Source of the DNA: Paenibacillus sp. CAA11 | Lineage (GTDB): Bacteria > Bacillota > Bacilli > Paenibacillales > Paenibacillaceae | Assembly: GCF_003060825.1 (NCBI RefSeq) | Contig: NZ_CP028922.1 | Span: 4,824,411 to 4,888,410 of the forward strand | DNA: 64,000 nucleotides | Direction of reading: 5' to 3' | Shown: positions 1 through 7,832 of the stretch, piece by piece | Layout: each line of letters begins with the position of its first letter | How positions within the stretch are numbered: the first letter of the stretch is position 1 | Notes under the pieces: model-generated | Database searches by the model: none | Told to the model about the DNA's origin: nothing | What the model saw: the letters and a program-made list of their open reading frames with translations, nothing else | Translations under genes and position numbers: made by a program

Positions 1-215
1 AGCCCGTCGGCCTCCAATTCCTTAAGCTGCGCGCTGAGAACCTTGTACGTCACCGCTCCGAGCTGTCTCTGCATTTCGTTGAATCGAATCGGCTGCTTGG
101 CGGACACCAGATACAGAATTGCCATCTTCCACTTGCCGCCGATCACGGACATCGTATAACCGAATGGTGTGTCTTGGATTACCGTTTCCTTGCCCTTCAA
201 ATCGGAAATGCCCAT
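1..215 (-). CDS. HxlR-family winged-helix regulator (N-terminal part, runs off the window)
   Basis: Only the first 71 codons are present; the gene continues to the left of base 1. The translation from the ATG at 215 has the HxlR signature: a VIGGKWKMAILYLV helix near residue 25, then the RFNEMQRQL and VLSAQLKELEADGL recognition region. HxlR proteins are dimeric winged-helix regulators that often control a divergent gene. The neighbour here is a divergent RidA-like gene, with an inverted repeat between them. The segment before VIGGKWK reads TPFGYTM, so the cysteine that many redox- or aldehyde-sensing HxlR proteins carry there is missing. The family call is firm; the ligand is unknown. Confidence 0.85.
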   Translation of the reverse strand, partial: MGISDLKGKETVIQDTPFGYTMSVIGGKWKMAILYLVSAKQPIRFNEMQRQLGAVTYKVLSAQLKELEADG

Positions 216-221
216 GTTCAC

Positions 222-265
222 ACTATCCTTTCGGATAGTAGCCCACTTCTTTGTGCGTACTATCC
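222..265. promoter_or_regulatory. probable HxlR operator between divergent genes
   Basis: ACTATCC (222-228) and GGATAGT (233-239) form a perfect 7-bp inverted repeat with a 4-bp spacer. A third copy of ACTATCC lies at 259-265. The sites sit just upstream of the HxlR start and within 100 bp of the RidA-like start, as expected for an autoregulated divergent pair. The repeats are seen directly; HxlR binding is inferred from position. Confidence 0.6.
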
Positions 266-320
266 TTTTATTTTCGTCCAGTCTATACTAGCCTTACTTT
301 AATGTAAAGGGGCTAAAGCA

Positions 321-704
321 ATGACGACCATTCAAACATACAACCATAATCTCTGGGATCACGGAATTTCGCAGGGATACCTTGCCGACAACACGCTGTA
401 TATCTCAGGACAGTTCTCCCATAACGCCGAAGGCGAGTTCGTCGGAGCAGGCGATATTCGGGCACAGATGAAGCAGACACTGGAGAATTTGGATGCCGTG
501 TTACAAGAGTTCGGAGCAACGAAGCATAATCTGACCTACGTGGAGCTGTATCTGACGAATGCGCAGGAGCACGGGGAAACGGCGATCGAACTGTTCAAAG
601 AGTATGTCGGAGAGCATCGGCCGGCGGGGAGCATGATCGGGGTGACTTACCTGGCATTTCCAGAACAGTGGGTAGAGGTTCGGGCTGTGGCGCATGTAGG
701 CTAA
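321..704 (+). CDS. RidA/YjgF-family protein
   Basis: This is a 127-residue protein of the RidA (YjgF/YER057c/UK114) fold, the normal length for the family. RidA proteins form trimers; the best-studied members hydrolyse reactive enamine/imine intermediates released by PLP enzymes. Visible family features are the early LYISGQFSHNAEGEFVGAGDI segment, the QTLENLDAVLQEFGA helix and the late hydrophobic EVRAVAHVG end. The catalytic arginine of true RidA (in a R-x-A-V motif near the C-terminus) appears to be kept in EVRAVAHV. The start at 321 follows an AAAGGGG ribosome site. The gene is divergent from the HxlR gene and probably under its control. A detoxification role is inference. Confidence 0.85.
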   Translation: MTTIQTYNHNLWDHGISQGYLADNTLYISGQFSHNAEGEFVGAGDIRAQMKQTLENLDAVLQEFGATKHNLTYVELYLTNAQEHGETAIELFKEYVGEHRPAGSMIGVTYLAFPEQWVEVRAVAHVG

Positions 705-708
705 TCAT

Positions 709-733
709 AACCACCCGTCCAACGGGTGGTTTT
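709..733 (+). terminator. intrinsic terminator after the RidA-like gene
   Basis: AACCACCCGT (709-718) pairs perfectly with ACGGGTGGTT (722-731) around a 3-nt loop, followed by TTT. It lies five bases after the RidA-like stop codon. Confidence 0.8.
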
Positions 734-754
734 CACTAGGGGTGTAACTCCCTG

Positions 755-1063
755 TTACCAAACTGCGCCTAAAGACGCTAGCCTGACCACAAAGCGTTCA
801 GGCTCAGTGTACACGCCCTCAACCGTGAAATCCCGACCTGGAACGACGTTCCTTATATGAAAATCGCTTTCTTTTGCACCAGCTGCGCCACACTCCATTC
901 GGGCTACAGCTTCATGTACAAGAAGGGGGATCGACAACCCGATCGGATCTGCAAACCCTATTGATGCACGTATAACCGATACGGTCGTCTCTGCATTCAT
1001 TTCGTTAAACCGACTCCTGCTCTCCATGAACAATTCTACGCGTACCCAGCAACGACGTCCCAC
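755..1063 (-). CDS. hypothetical protein, doubtful
   Basis: An open frame of up to 102 codons that I cannot assign to a family. Its C-terminal half (acidic residues, then NVVPGRDFTVEGVYTEPERFVV) has protein-like composition. No good ribosome binding site precedes the ATG at 1063. An AGGAG lies 13 bases before an internal ATG near 1000, which would give about 81 residues. It sits between a terminator and a MerR regulator, in an area rich in gene remnants, so it may itself be a fragment. Conserved homologues would be needed to accept it. Confidence 0.25.
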   Translation of the reverse strand: MGRRCWVRVELFMESRSRFNEMNAETTVSVIRASIGFADPIGLSIPLLVHEAVARMECGAAGAKESDFHIRNVVPGRDFTVEGVYTEPERFVVRLASLGAVW

Positions 1064-1151
1064 AACTTATCGCTATAAATAAGCGATTCTATGTGCATAA
1101 ATACTTCCTTTCAAAACAAGCGTTCGACTCTCCTATCCAACAAACTTGCCG

Positions 1152-1168
1152 TTATTGTGATGCGATTC
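1152..1168 (-). repeat. degenerate copy of the rlmH 3'-end (att-like) repeat
   Basis: TTATTGTGATGCGATTC resembles the TTATTTGTGATACGGTTC form seen near 8270 and 10540, with one deleted base and a few changes. The flanking CTTGCC on the left and CATCCC on the right also fit those copies. Orientation is the same as all the other copies. It may mark the left edge of a further module (1.17-4.15 kb). Being imperfect, it could be chance. Confidence 0.4.
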
Positions 1169-1196
1169 ATCCCTTTTCCCCATTGGTATTGCTAGC

Positions 1197-1673
1197 TTAT
1201 CTTGCAGAGGAAAAATAATTCATCTGAACAGCTGAGACCGGCTTTGATTTGGGTTCTATCATCATGTTTTCCGACACGCCGTCCTGATTTTCATCTGTGC
1301 AGTCCCGCCGGTATCTTCCCTCCTCCAACTTCACGTCGATAAAATCAACGACCTGCTGCAGAGAGGCGATTTGGCTGACGATGGTTTCCCGGTGGCTCCT
1401 TAATAGTTCCACCAGATCGGGATAATCCGCGGGGTCGGCATCGGCGGAGACCGCCAAAAAAGGCCGCATTTCTTCCAGCGGCATCGCGGTCTTTTTCAGA
1501 CATGATATCAACTGGATCGTATCGATGTCCTCCTGTCGGTAGACCCGGTGCCCATTATCCCTCCGTTTTGCCCGGGGCAGTAGCGCAATCCTTTCGTAAT
1601 ATCGGATCGTATCTTCAGAAATCCCGGTCTGCTTGGCGGCTTGCTTTATCGTAAAAGTCGGCTCCTCCTTCAT
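1197..1673 (-). CDS. MerR-family transcriptional regulator
   Basis: This is a MerR-type regulator of 158 residues when started at the ATG at 1673 (MKEEPTFTIKQAAK), which matches family N-termini better than the longer frame. The N-terminal winged helix is clear: FTIKQAAKQTGISEDTIRYYERIALLP, then NGHRVYRQEDIDTIQLI. A long dimerisation helix follows (residues about 85-125). The C-terminal tail has a single Cys, not the paired Cys of metal sensors, so an organic ligand or stress signal is more likely than a metal. The gene is divergent from an SDR oxidoreductase. Two matching inverted repeats lie between them, which fits local activation or repression plus autoregulation. Confidence 0.88.
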   Translation of the reverse strand: MKEEPTFTIKQAAKQTGISEDTIRYYERIALLPRAKRRDNGHRVYRQEDIDTIQLISCLKKTAMPLEEMRPFLAVSADADPADYPDLVELLRSHRETIVSQIASLQQVVDFIDVKLEEGRYRRDCTDENQDGVSENMMIEPKSKPVSAVQMNYFSSAR

Positions 1674-1714
1674 CCTGTACCCTCCCAGAGGCATTTTTTT
1701 TGTACATTATACAT

Positions 1715-1802
1715 CTTGGTGCTGGCTCCAAGTCAAATCTCTTATCCTTTGGGCAAAACTTGGTCTTGCCGACTTGACTTGGTGTCAACTCCAAGTTATA
1801 GA
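1715..1802. promoter_or_regulatory. two MerR-type operators and the SDR promoter
   Basis: CTTGG-N8-CCAAG occurs at 1715-1732 and again, slightly longer, as ACTTGG-N8-CCAAGT at 1777-1796. The second copy lies between a candidate -35 TTGACT (1774-1779) and -10 TATAGA (1797-1802), 17 bp apart, reading toward the SDR gene. An operator inside the spacer is the classic MerR arrangement. The first copy lies close to the merR start and probably gives autoregulation. Confidence 0.7.
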
Positions 1803-1849
1803 GTGAGCATGATTAGAGGAAATAACCCGATATCAGGAGGAGATATGCT

Positions 1850-2707
1850 ATGAGTAAGGGACAACGTGAAAATATCGCTGCGATAACGGGCGCAAGTGCC
1901 GGGATCGGACTGGAATTAACACGGAAGTTGCTATCGGAGGACTGGCAGGTGATTGCTTTGAACCGTTCCGACTTTCCACCGGACGATAGGAGAATCCAAG
2001 AAGCAGTCAAAGAGGGATGGCTTCGCATTTATAAAACGGCTGATCTTGCCGATTATGACAGCCTGAGTAGAGCTTTGAAGGAAATCAAACGCGAGGAGCA
2101 GCGGATCGATATTTTGTTCAACAACGCCGGCGGGTCCTTTCCGGAGCTGAGCTATTCGAAACAAGGACGCGAAAAGCATTATGAGCTGATGACGGTCGTT
2201 CCGTATATCATTCTAATGGAATTGAAGGAACTCATAAAAAACAGTCGCTTAAAAACGGTGATCAATACCTCATCTTCAGCGCTAAAATTCACGAAAGAGT
2301 TTACTATCGAAAGTCTGGAGCGCCCTAGAGTCTTCCGCAAACTGATTGGTCCTTACGCTACCTCCAAGCTAGCGCTCTCGCTGTGGACTCAGGCCATCGC
2401 GCCGCAGCTTGCCAAGGACGATATCAAGATCCGCAGCGTTGACCCAGGCAGCAACAATACGCTAAGAAAAGGGAAAAAAACGGGACTGCCTCTATTAGTT
2501 GTCCCGTTGATGAAGCTGTTCTTCTCTCCGCCAACCCACGGAGCAGGCAGGCTGTATGAAGGTGCCCTCGGGGAACACCGGAATGAAACCGGCGTATTTT
2601 TGCTGAAAGGTCAGGTTGCGGAAGTTAAATTTATAGATCAAGCCCGAGACGTTCTCGAAAGGGTGAATACGATTTATGAACATGAGTTTTTACAACATCA
2701 TATTTAA
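1850..2707 (+). CDS. short-chain dehydrogenase/reductase (SDR)
   Basis: A 285-residue SDR with all landmark motifs: the cofactor-binding TGASAGIG near residue 14, NNAG near residue 91, and the catalytic YATSK with an upstream SSS. These enzymes use NAD(P)(H) to oxidise or reduce alcohol/carbonyl groups in the cytosol. The substrate cannot be read from sequence. A GGAGGAG ribosome site lies 7-9 bases before the ATG. The gene is divergent from the MerR regulator and has MerR-type operators in its promoter, so it is probably the regulator's main target. No sign of frameshift or truncation. Confidence 0.9.
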   Translation: MSKGQRENIAAITGASAGIGLELTRKLLSEDWQVIALNRSDFPPDDRRIQEAVKEGWLRIYKTADLADYDSLSRALKEIKREEQRIDILFNNAGGSFPELSYSKQGREKHYELMTVVPYIILMELKELIKNSRLKTVINTSSSALKFTKEFTIESLERPRVFRKLIGPYATSKLALSLWTQAIAPQLAKDDIKIRSVDPGSNNTLRKGKKTGLPLLVVPLMKLFFSPPTHGAGRLYEGALGEHRNETGVFLLKGQVAEVKFIDQARDVLERVNTIYEHEFLQHHI

Positions 2708-2782
2708 CTCTCATGGCCTTCTTTGCTTCTGAAACTTGACTAGCAGGGTTATATAAGCGTGCGAATAACATCGACCGCAGTC

Positions 2783-3607
2783 TTAGGATCTGCTCCGATC
2801 TCTATTCTCTAGCATATCAAGCAGCAGGCTGGCAAGCGGAGCCGGGAATTGTGTGCTTTGCGCCGCCGACAGAAAGAGACCGACATCCTTCTGCGGAATT
2901 TTGCTTTCAGATACGGATGCTGACTTTTCGGCAATCATATTGCCGTAGCTTTGATAGATTGGGGCGGTAAACATTGTGCTCGTAAGCATATTAACCGCAG
3001 CAGTGGGATCAACACCGCTGCGCTCAGCTATTCCTAGTGCTTCTTCCAGTGAACGTGCGGCAGAGACAATAAGAAAGTTACCGATCAGTTTGATGATTAC
3101 AGCCGAACCGGCTTCCTCGCCAAAGTCAAAGATCCCCTTAGCCCCCATCGCATCAAGTATCGGCCGGACCCGCTCCTTTGCTTCCTTGGGACCCGCTATT
3201 GGAATCCACAATTGCCTGGCAGCGGCTGCCTCCGGCCGTCCAAAGATAGGTGCCTCAACATAGACGGAACCATGCCGCGCGTGCAGATCCGCCAGCTTCC
3301 TGCCCGTATCCGGCGACACGGTGCTCATTGATACATGAATACCGCCTATGCCCAGGCGTTCTAGAAAATCTTCGCTTTTGACGACGTCTTCCAATGCCTC
3401 ATCGTCCCAAACCAAGGTGACGACGATGCCACCGGTTGTCACGGTGTCAGCTGGACGAACCGCCTGCAGCGCACCTTGGGCCAAGAGCGGCTCCGCTTTT
3501 TCTGGGGTTCGGTTGTATACGGTCAATGCATATCCTGCTTGGAGCAGATTGGAAGCAACTGGAAAACCGAGCAGTCCGAGTCCGATAAATCCAATGTTTT
3601 CTCTCAT
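2783..3607 (-). CDS. NAD(P)-dependent beta-hydroxyacid dehydrogenase family protein
   Basis: A 274-residue member of the 6-phosphogluconate / 3-hydroxyisobutyrate dehydrogenase family. The N-terminal Rossmann motif IGFIGLGLLGFPVASNLL is followed by YNRTPEKAEPL, pointing to NADP-type binding. The substrate-loop stretch GIHVSMSTVSPDTG and the later lysine-containing IIKLIGNFLIVSAARSLEEAL helix (the family's catalytic Lys region) are present. Length is normal. It is the second gene after a MerR regulator on the same strand, with a copy of the MerR half-site in the 59-bp gap. Family assignment is firm; the actual substrate (hydroxyisobutyrate, tartronate or another) is not known. Confidence 0.87.
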   Translation of the reverse strand: MRENIGFIGLGLLGFPVASNLLQAGYALTVYNRTPEKAEPLLAQGALQAVRPADTVTTGGIVVTLVWDDEALEDVVKSEDFLERLGIGGIHVSMSTVSPDTGRKLADLHARHGSVYVEAPIFGRPEAAAARQLWIPIAGPKEAKERVRPILDAMGAKGIFDFGEEAGSAVIIKLIGNFLIVSAARSLEEALGIAERSGVDPTAAVNMLTSTMFTAPIYQSYGNMIAEKSASVSESKIPQKDVGLFLSAAQSTQFPAPLASLLLDMLENRDRSRS

Positions 3608-3628
3608 GAATTTAACCTCCTTAGGATA

Positions 3629-3656
3629 CTAAACATTACCTTAACGTCATGTTTAG
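3629..3656 (-). promoter_or_regulatory. MerR-type operator in front of the dehydrogenase gene
   Basis: CTAAACAT (3629-3636) and ATGTTTAG (3649-3656) form an inverted repeat, and TTAACGTCATGTTT repeats the half-site of the perfect palindrome upstream of the merR gene at 4078-4099. This suggests one regulator acts at both positions. Confidence 0.6.
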
Positions 3657-3666
3657 GGTAAAAAAA

Positions 3667-4053
3667 TTAATCGCTATCATTGGCCTCGAGCCATCGCTCG
3701 AAACGTTCTATATGTGACTGCAAATCGCTTCGGAACTGCCCGAGCGCTTCAAGCTTCTGGTCCGTGTCGGCCAGATGCTGGCGCAGTATGCCGAGGACTT
3801 TTCGCTTTGGCAGCACCCCGCTCGTATCCGTAAAGTAAAGCTCGATTACATCCCGAATTTCCTCCAAACTTAGGCCAATCTTCTTCAACTGATCGATCTT
3901 ATGCAGACGAGCAACCGTTTCTTCCGTGTAGTAATGATGACCATTGCCTTCGCGCTCGCCAGATGGAAGCAATCCAATGCTCTCGTAATAGCGAACCGTG
4001 CGCTGGGTTACCCCTGCTCGTTCTGTCAAATCTCCAATGCGCATGCGGTTCAT
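3667..4053 (-). CDS. MerR-family transcriptional regulator
   Basis: A 128-residue MerR protein. The winged-helix domain is complete (MRIGDLTERAGVTQRTVRYYESIGLLP, then NGHHYYTEETVARLHKI) and the dimer helix follows. No C-terminal cysteine cluster is visible, so it is not an obvious metal sensor. The ATG at 4053 is preceded by GGAG. A perfect 22-bp palindrome lies 25 bp upstream of the start and a related half-site precedes the downstream dehydrogenase gene. The likely picture is autoregulation plus control of that gene. Confidence 0.88.
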   Translation of the reverse strand: MNRMRIGDLTERAGVTQRTVRYYESIGLLPSGEREGNGHHYYTEETVARLHKIDQLKKIGLSLEEIRDVIELYFTDTSGVLPKRKVLGILRQHLADTDQKLEALGQFRSDLQSHIERFERWLEANDSD

Positions 4054-4077
4054 AATGTATCACTCCTTTCAAGATAT

Positions 4078-4099
4078 AACATGACGTTAACGTCATGTT
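4078..4099. promoter_or_regulatory. perfect 22-bp palindrome, MerR operator
   Basis: The half AACATGACGTT (4078-4088) is followed immediately by its exact reverse complement AACGTCATGTT. It lies just upstream of the merR start codon, and its half-site recurs at 3643-3653. Confidence 0.7.
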
Positions 4100-4148
4100 T
4101 GCATGATAGCATTGGAGATGAAAAAAGTAAATACACCTGAACTTCGCC

Positions 4149-4166
4149 CTACTTGTGATAGGGTTC
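4149..4166 (-). repeat. rlmH 3'-end repeat, copy A (att-like)
   Basis: On the minus strand this reads GAACCCTATCACAAGTAG, i.e. Glu-Pro-Tyr-His-Lys-stop, the same as the end of RlmH at 12767. Similarity continues past the stop codon (TTCGCC at 4143-4148), where coding constraint cannot explain it. ACTTCGCC (4141-4148) and GGCGAAGT (4183-4190) form an inverted repeat around this copy. It is the leftmost well-preserved copy in the window. Confidence 0.75.
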
Positions 4167-4380
4167 TCCATAACATCTATAAGGCGAAGTCGAAAGGCAC
4201 CCATCGGGTGCCCTCTACTCCTTACTATATCATAACGAATTGCTTCAGGCGTTTCTTGTTATACCTGGTAGACTATAATAGGATATATACGGGAACTAAA
4301 AGCTTGGAGACAAATGAAAATTGCTGTGTAGTTATACCTTTTTAGATTAATCAAAATAAGAAATATGGAGGTGAAGCGAT

Positions 4381-5046
4381 ATGACAGATTATCCAACTGG
4401 CAAGGAAATTTTCCAGGAATGTTGTTCCAGGATTGCAGCGGCCTGCGCGCCATGCGGTTTCAAATACAATAAATCCAGAAGAAAGATGATTAAATCAATC
4501 GGTCCCTTTACAGCTGAGATACGTTTTTTAAGTCACTCTTCCAATATAGCCGGCAGTTATTTGGAGTTTAATACCAATTCCCGGATCCTAAATACGCACA
4601 GCGGAAAAGTATACTGGGAGATCAGCTTGAGCAGCTTCCGGGATAAAGGCAAGGTATGGAATTTGGCCACGGAAGCCACTCGAGAGCGGGAACTGGCAGA
4701 AATAATCACGTTGATTCAAAATAAGGTCGCTCCATTGATGAACAGGTACGAGACTAATCTTGAGGAGATCCTCGAGGAGGTCATCCAGAATGGATGGTTT
4801 TTGCCGAAGGCGTATCCAATGGAATTCTATGTGCTTGACGTTCTAGACCTAGTGGTTGATTTCGGCTCACCTGAACAAATACGTGAATGCGCGCATCGAT
4901 ACATCCGCCACTTACCGGAAGAAATGCAGAAAACCTTCGAGAACGATTATAATGCATATCAACGGGAAGGACAGGCTGCAAGCACAATACAATTTCGTAA
5001 ATTAATCCCTATTATGACCGAGCGCAACATTTCACTACCACTATAA
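4381..5046 (+). CDS. hypothetical cytosolic protein
   Basis: A 221-residue soluble protein with no signal peptide or membrane segment. The N-terminal third contains FQECCSRIAAACAPCGFKYNKSRRKM, then IKSIGPFTAEIRFLSHSSN. This Cys-rich start, then Lys/Arg-rich strand, then FxFxSS pattern resembles small DUF4304-type proteins, but I cannot assign it with confidence. The C-terminal half is helical and acidic. A GGAGGTGA ribosome site lies 6 bases before the ATG. It is the only gene in the module bounded by repeat copies A and B. Function unknown. Confidence 0.7.
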   Translation: MTDYPTGKEIFQECCSRIAAACAPCGFKYNKSRRKMIKSIGPFTAEIRFLSHSSNIAGSYLEFNTNSRILNTHSGKVYWEISLSSFRDKGKVWNLATEATRERELAEIITLIQNKVAPLMNRYETNLEEILEEVIQNGWFLPKAYPMEFYVLDVLDLVVDFGSPEQIRECAHRYIRHLPEEMQKTFENDYNAYQREGQAASTIQFRKLIPIMTERNISLPL

Positions 5047-5103
5047 AATGAAAGGATACCGGCTAGCGCAATCCACGGCTCATGCCGATCCTTAAATGCA
5101 ATA

Positions 5104-5280
5104 ACTTTTCACTTGCTGAAGAATCTAAAGCGACTGGATCAGTCGCCAAATTCAGCAGGCTTTGAAACAATTGTTTTTTTGACAATAGTCATTCGTAACG
5201 CATAATGCCTCAAACAGACGTTTTTTAAGGATCTCCAGGCAGTAAACAGCAGTTTTCGCCCTTACTTATGATACGGTTCA
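5104..5280. repeat. 177-bp direct repeat, copy 1, ending in att-like copy B
   Basis: This stretch is repeated at 9207-9382 in the same orientation with roughly ten differences by eye. It contains nested inverted repeats: TGCTGAA ... TTCAGCA surrounding GCGACTG-gat-CAGTCGC. It ends exactly at an rlmH-end repeat. TTTTCGCC (5253-5260), just before that repeat, is the right-hand terminal inverted repeat of the module. No gene is convincing inside it. It looks like a conserved element end. Confidence 0.85.
5262..5279 (-). repeat. rlmH 3'-end repeat, copy B (att-like)
   Basis: The minus strand reads GAACCGTATCATAAGTAA (EPYHK-stop). CTTATGATACGGTTC matches the rlmH end at 14 of 15 positions. The flank TTTTCGCCC is shared with copy E and, nearly, with rlmH itself. 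Confidence 0.8.
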
Positions 5281-5303
5281 CCCCACCAACTCCTATTTTT
5301 GAT

Positions 5304-6701
5304 TTACTTGCCTGTGCTCGGTTCGTTCAATTGCCCTGAATACCGGAGCCACACACTCATCAATACCAATACCAATGCGATTACCGTGAGGAAAACCCCA
5401 AGCAGTCGAAATCCTGCGAAGTTGAAAGTACCCCCCATAATAATGCTTGTCAATATTGAAGATAAAATCGTACCGAAATACCTCGATGTATTGAATAGTC
5501 CGGATGCCACACCGGCTATCTCTTTTGGAGAGCTCTTAAATAAAGCTGCCTGCATACCAACGGCGTTCAGCCCGTTGCTAAAACCGAATACAGCTAACGC
5601 CAGGCTCACAACGATAACTGGAGAAGTTTCCGTCCATGTCACGATCCATACCGAACCCAATACCATCAGTATTGCCGATACAATCAATGACGGTCTAGGT
5701 CCCGATTTATCGACCCATTTTCCCGCTATGGGAGATGCCACGATCGAGCTCAATCCCAAGGTGAGCATCAGAATCCCTGTCTGGAATTCACTGACATGGC
5801 GTACCATTTGCAAGTAAGATGGAATCCCGAAAAAGAGCGCATAATAAAGCAAGTTAACGAGCATGTATTGAATATTGACCCAAGTCATCGCCGGATATTT
5901 GGCGAAAGTGCGAAAAGGAATAAAGGGCGACGTCGTTTTTAACTCATGTCGAACGAAAGTCCCCAGCACCAGAAGGCCGATCAATCCGATAATTATATTC
6001 CACATGGAAGCATATCCAGATGATTTCACCGACAGCAAGCTGACAAGCAAGGCAACCAAACCAACTGCGAAGAGTAAAGTACCTGACACATCAATCACAC
6101 TCAGCCATTTGCGAAACGACATGTCGCGCGAGACCGACGTTGCCGGTCCATCCTTGGGAATCATCTTCCAGGCCAGCAGAAAGCTTGCCACCACGAACGG
6201 AATGTTGACGATAAAGATCGCTGGCCAGTCCCACCATTGAATCAATACCCCTCCGGCAAAGGGGCCTATTGCCGCCGCGCCAGATAGGAAAATCGACAAG
6301 CCGGCCAGCGCAGACGCTTGCCTTTCTGTAATATGGACGCGTACAATCGCCGTTCCTACCGCTATCAGCATACTCGTTCCGATCGATTGCACAATTCGGG
6401 ACACGATAAGCCATCCAAAATTCGGCGAAAATGGAGCCAGTATAGAAGAGAGCAAAGAAACAACTAAACCCGCAAGAAATATCTTCCTTCGGCCGAATAA
6501 ATCACTAGCCTTGCCCATGACAGGCTGGGCAATCGCACTGGCAATGTAAAAAGAAAAAACAATCCAGGAAACTGCCGTATAATCAATGCTATACACATGT
6601 TGCAGTCTGGTGATAGCAACAGAAATCATTGAGGAGTTTAACGGGTTTAGTAATATTCCCAATCCAACAGATATCATTAGCCACCTGCTGCGAGTATTCA
6701 T
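5304..6701 (-). CDS. MFS drug-efflux-type transporter (DHA2-like)
   Basis: A 465-residue polytopic membrane protein of the major facilitator superfamily. Motif A is clear (GKASDLFGRRKIFLAG, after helix 2). A motif-C-like GAAAIGPFAGGVLIQWWDW in helix 5 marks proton-driven antiporters of the EmrB/QacA (DHA2) type. About 12-14 hydrophobic helices are visible along the length. The substrate is unknown; multidrug or metabolite export is the family expectation. It is divergent from a LysR-type regulator, with 114 bp between them, a common arrangement for an inducible exporter. Both genes lie in the module between repeat copies B and C. Confidence 0.88.
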   Translation of the reverse strand: MNTRSRWLMISVGLGILLNPLNSSMISVAITRLQHVYSIDYTAVSWIVFSFYIASAIAQPVMGKASDLFGRRKIFLAGLVVSLLSSILAPFSPNFGWLIVSRIVQSIGTSMLIAVGTAIVRVHITERQASALAGLSIFLSGAAAIGPFAGGVLIQWWDWPAIFIVNIPFVVASFLLAWKMIPKDGPATSVSRDMSFRKWLSVIDVSGTLLFAVGLVALLVSLLSVKSSGYASMWNIIIGLIGLLVLGTFVRHELKTTSPFIPFRTFAKYPAMTWVNIQYMLVNLLYYALFFGIPSYLQMVRHVSEFQTGILMLTLGLSSIVASPIAGKWVDKSGPRPSLIVSAILMVLGSVWIVTWTETSPVIVVSLALAVFGFSNGLNAVGMQAALFKSSPKEIAGVASGLFNTSRYFGTILSSILTSIIMGGTFNFAGFRLLGVFLTVIALVLVLMSVWLRYSGQLNEPSTGK

Positions 6702-6815
6702 TTTTGTCCCCCCTTATGTTTGTTACATAAATATCTTACTTGAAATCAATCATTTACTCTAACGCATTATAAGTTATGATATCATTGATTATAAGGAATG
6801 ATAGGGGGTTAGAAT

Positions 6816-7703
6816 GTGGAGCTGTTGCAATTGCAGTATTTTCTGGCGGTAGCTCGATTGGAACATGTGACCGAAGCTGCGCGAAGTCTACACGTAACCC
6901 AATCGTCGCTAAGCAAAACGATTCAACGCCTCGAAGAAGATTTGGGAGTCCCTCTATTTGATCGATCAGGAAGGAAACTGCGATTGAATGAGTTTGGAAA
7001 CAGATTCCTTCGCCGAGCGGAAAGAGCTTTGTTTGAATTAGAACAGGGGAAACAGGAGATTAACGATTTGTCCAATGCAGAATTTGGCACACTCGAGCTG
7101 GCGGTAACTGCTGCAAGCAAATTGCCCCAGATTCTACGAGAATTTCTAAATAACCGGCCTAATATTCAATTTCATGTGCAAATGCTGACCACGCAGGAAA
7201 TGATCACACTCTTACATCGAGGTGAAGTCGATTTTTGTTTGTCCTCCCCTCCGATCCAAGGAGAGGATATCGAATGTCAAGTTGTCTTTATAGATCCTAT
7301 CCTTGTAGCTGTCCCTCTTGGGCATCGTTTGGCGGATCGAAGCAGCGTAGCCTTGACAGAACTTAAGGACGAATGCTTTGTCGGTGTAAAAAGAGGCTAC
7401 GGCACTCGCGATTTAGTGGACTCTATATGCAAATCGGCTGGATTTTATCTTAAATATGTGTATGAGGGGGATGAACCTACAAGGTTAGTCAGTCTGGTAG
7501 AAGCCGAAATCGGCCTTGCTTTTATACCAAGCACAGCCAAGATGTCATGGGAAAAGATCAAATATATACCGGTTGAAAATCACGAACTGGTACGCGAAAT
7601 CGCTTTGCTATGGCATAAGAGTCGGTACATGTCACAAGCTGCTCTGGAGTTTCGCAAGGTCGTTCTGGATTATTTCGAGGTGCTATCCAAGCAGTCCACT
7701 TAA
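6816..7703 (+). CDS. LysR-family transcriptional regulator
   Basis: A 295-residue LysR-type regulator. The N-terminal helix-turn-helix is typical (LQYFLAVARLEHVTEAARSLHVTQSSLSKTIQRLEEDLGVPLFDR), followed by the linker helix and a periplasmic-binding-fold effector domain (about residues 90-290). It resembles B. subtilis GltC-like proteins in the N-terminal region. The start is GTG at 6816, chosen because AGGGGG lies 9 bases upstream; the overlapping ATG at 6814 is out of frame. The palindrome ATGATATCAT and neighbouring T-N11-A patterns lie in the gap to the divergent MFS gene, which it probably regulates. The inducer is unknown. Confidence 0.9.
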   Translation: MELLQLQYFLAVARLEHVTEAARSLHVTQSSLSKTIQRLEEDLGVPLFDRSGRKLRLNEFGNRFLRRAERALFELEQGKQEINDLSNAEFGTLELAVTAASKLPQILREFLNNRPNIQFHVQMLTTQEMITLLHRGEVDFCLSSPPIQGEDIECQVVFIDPILVAVPLGHRLADRSSVALTELKDECFVGVKRGYGTRDLVDSICKSAGFYLKYVYEGDEPTRLVSLVEAEIGLAFIPSTAKMSWEKIKYIPVENHELVREIALLWHKSRYMSQAALEFRKVVLDYFEVLSKQST

Positions 7704-7787
7704 TCTTACAGTCTACCCTTTCATGATGAGCCACACCGCAAGGATCACTTCATTGGCGATCTTCGTTAGAAGCCCCAAAATTTCACC

Positions 7788-7805
7788 CTACTTGTGGTAC
7801 GGTTT
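7788..7805 (-). repeat. rlmH 3'-end repeat, copy C (att-like)
   Basis: The minus strand reads AAACCGTACCACAAGTAG (KPYHK-stop). It is the most diverged of the clear copies, with TTTCACCC instead of TTTTCGCCC beyond the stop. Confidence 0.65.
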
Positions 7806-7832
7806 TCCGCGTTGCCTGAAACTGCAAGTTTA

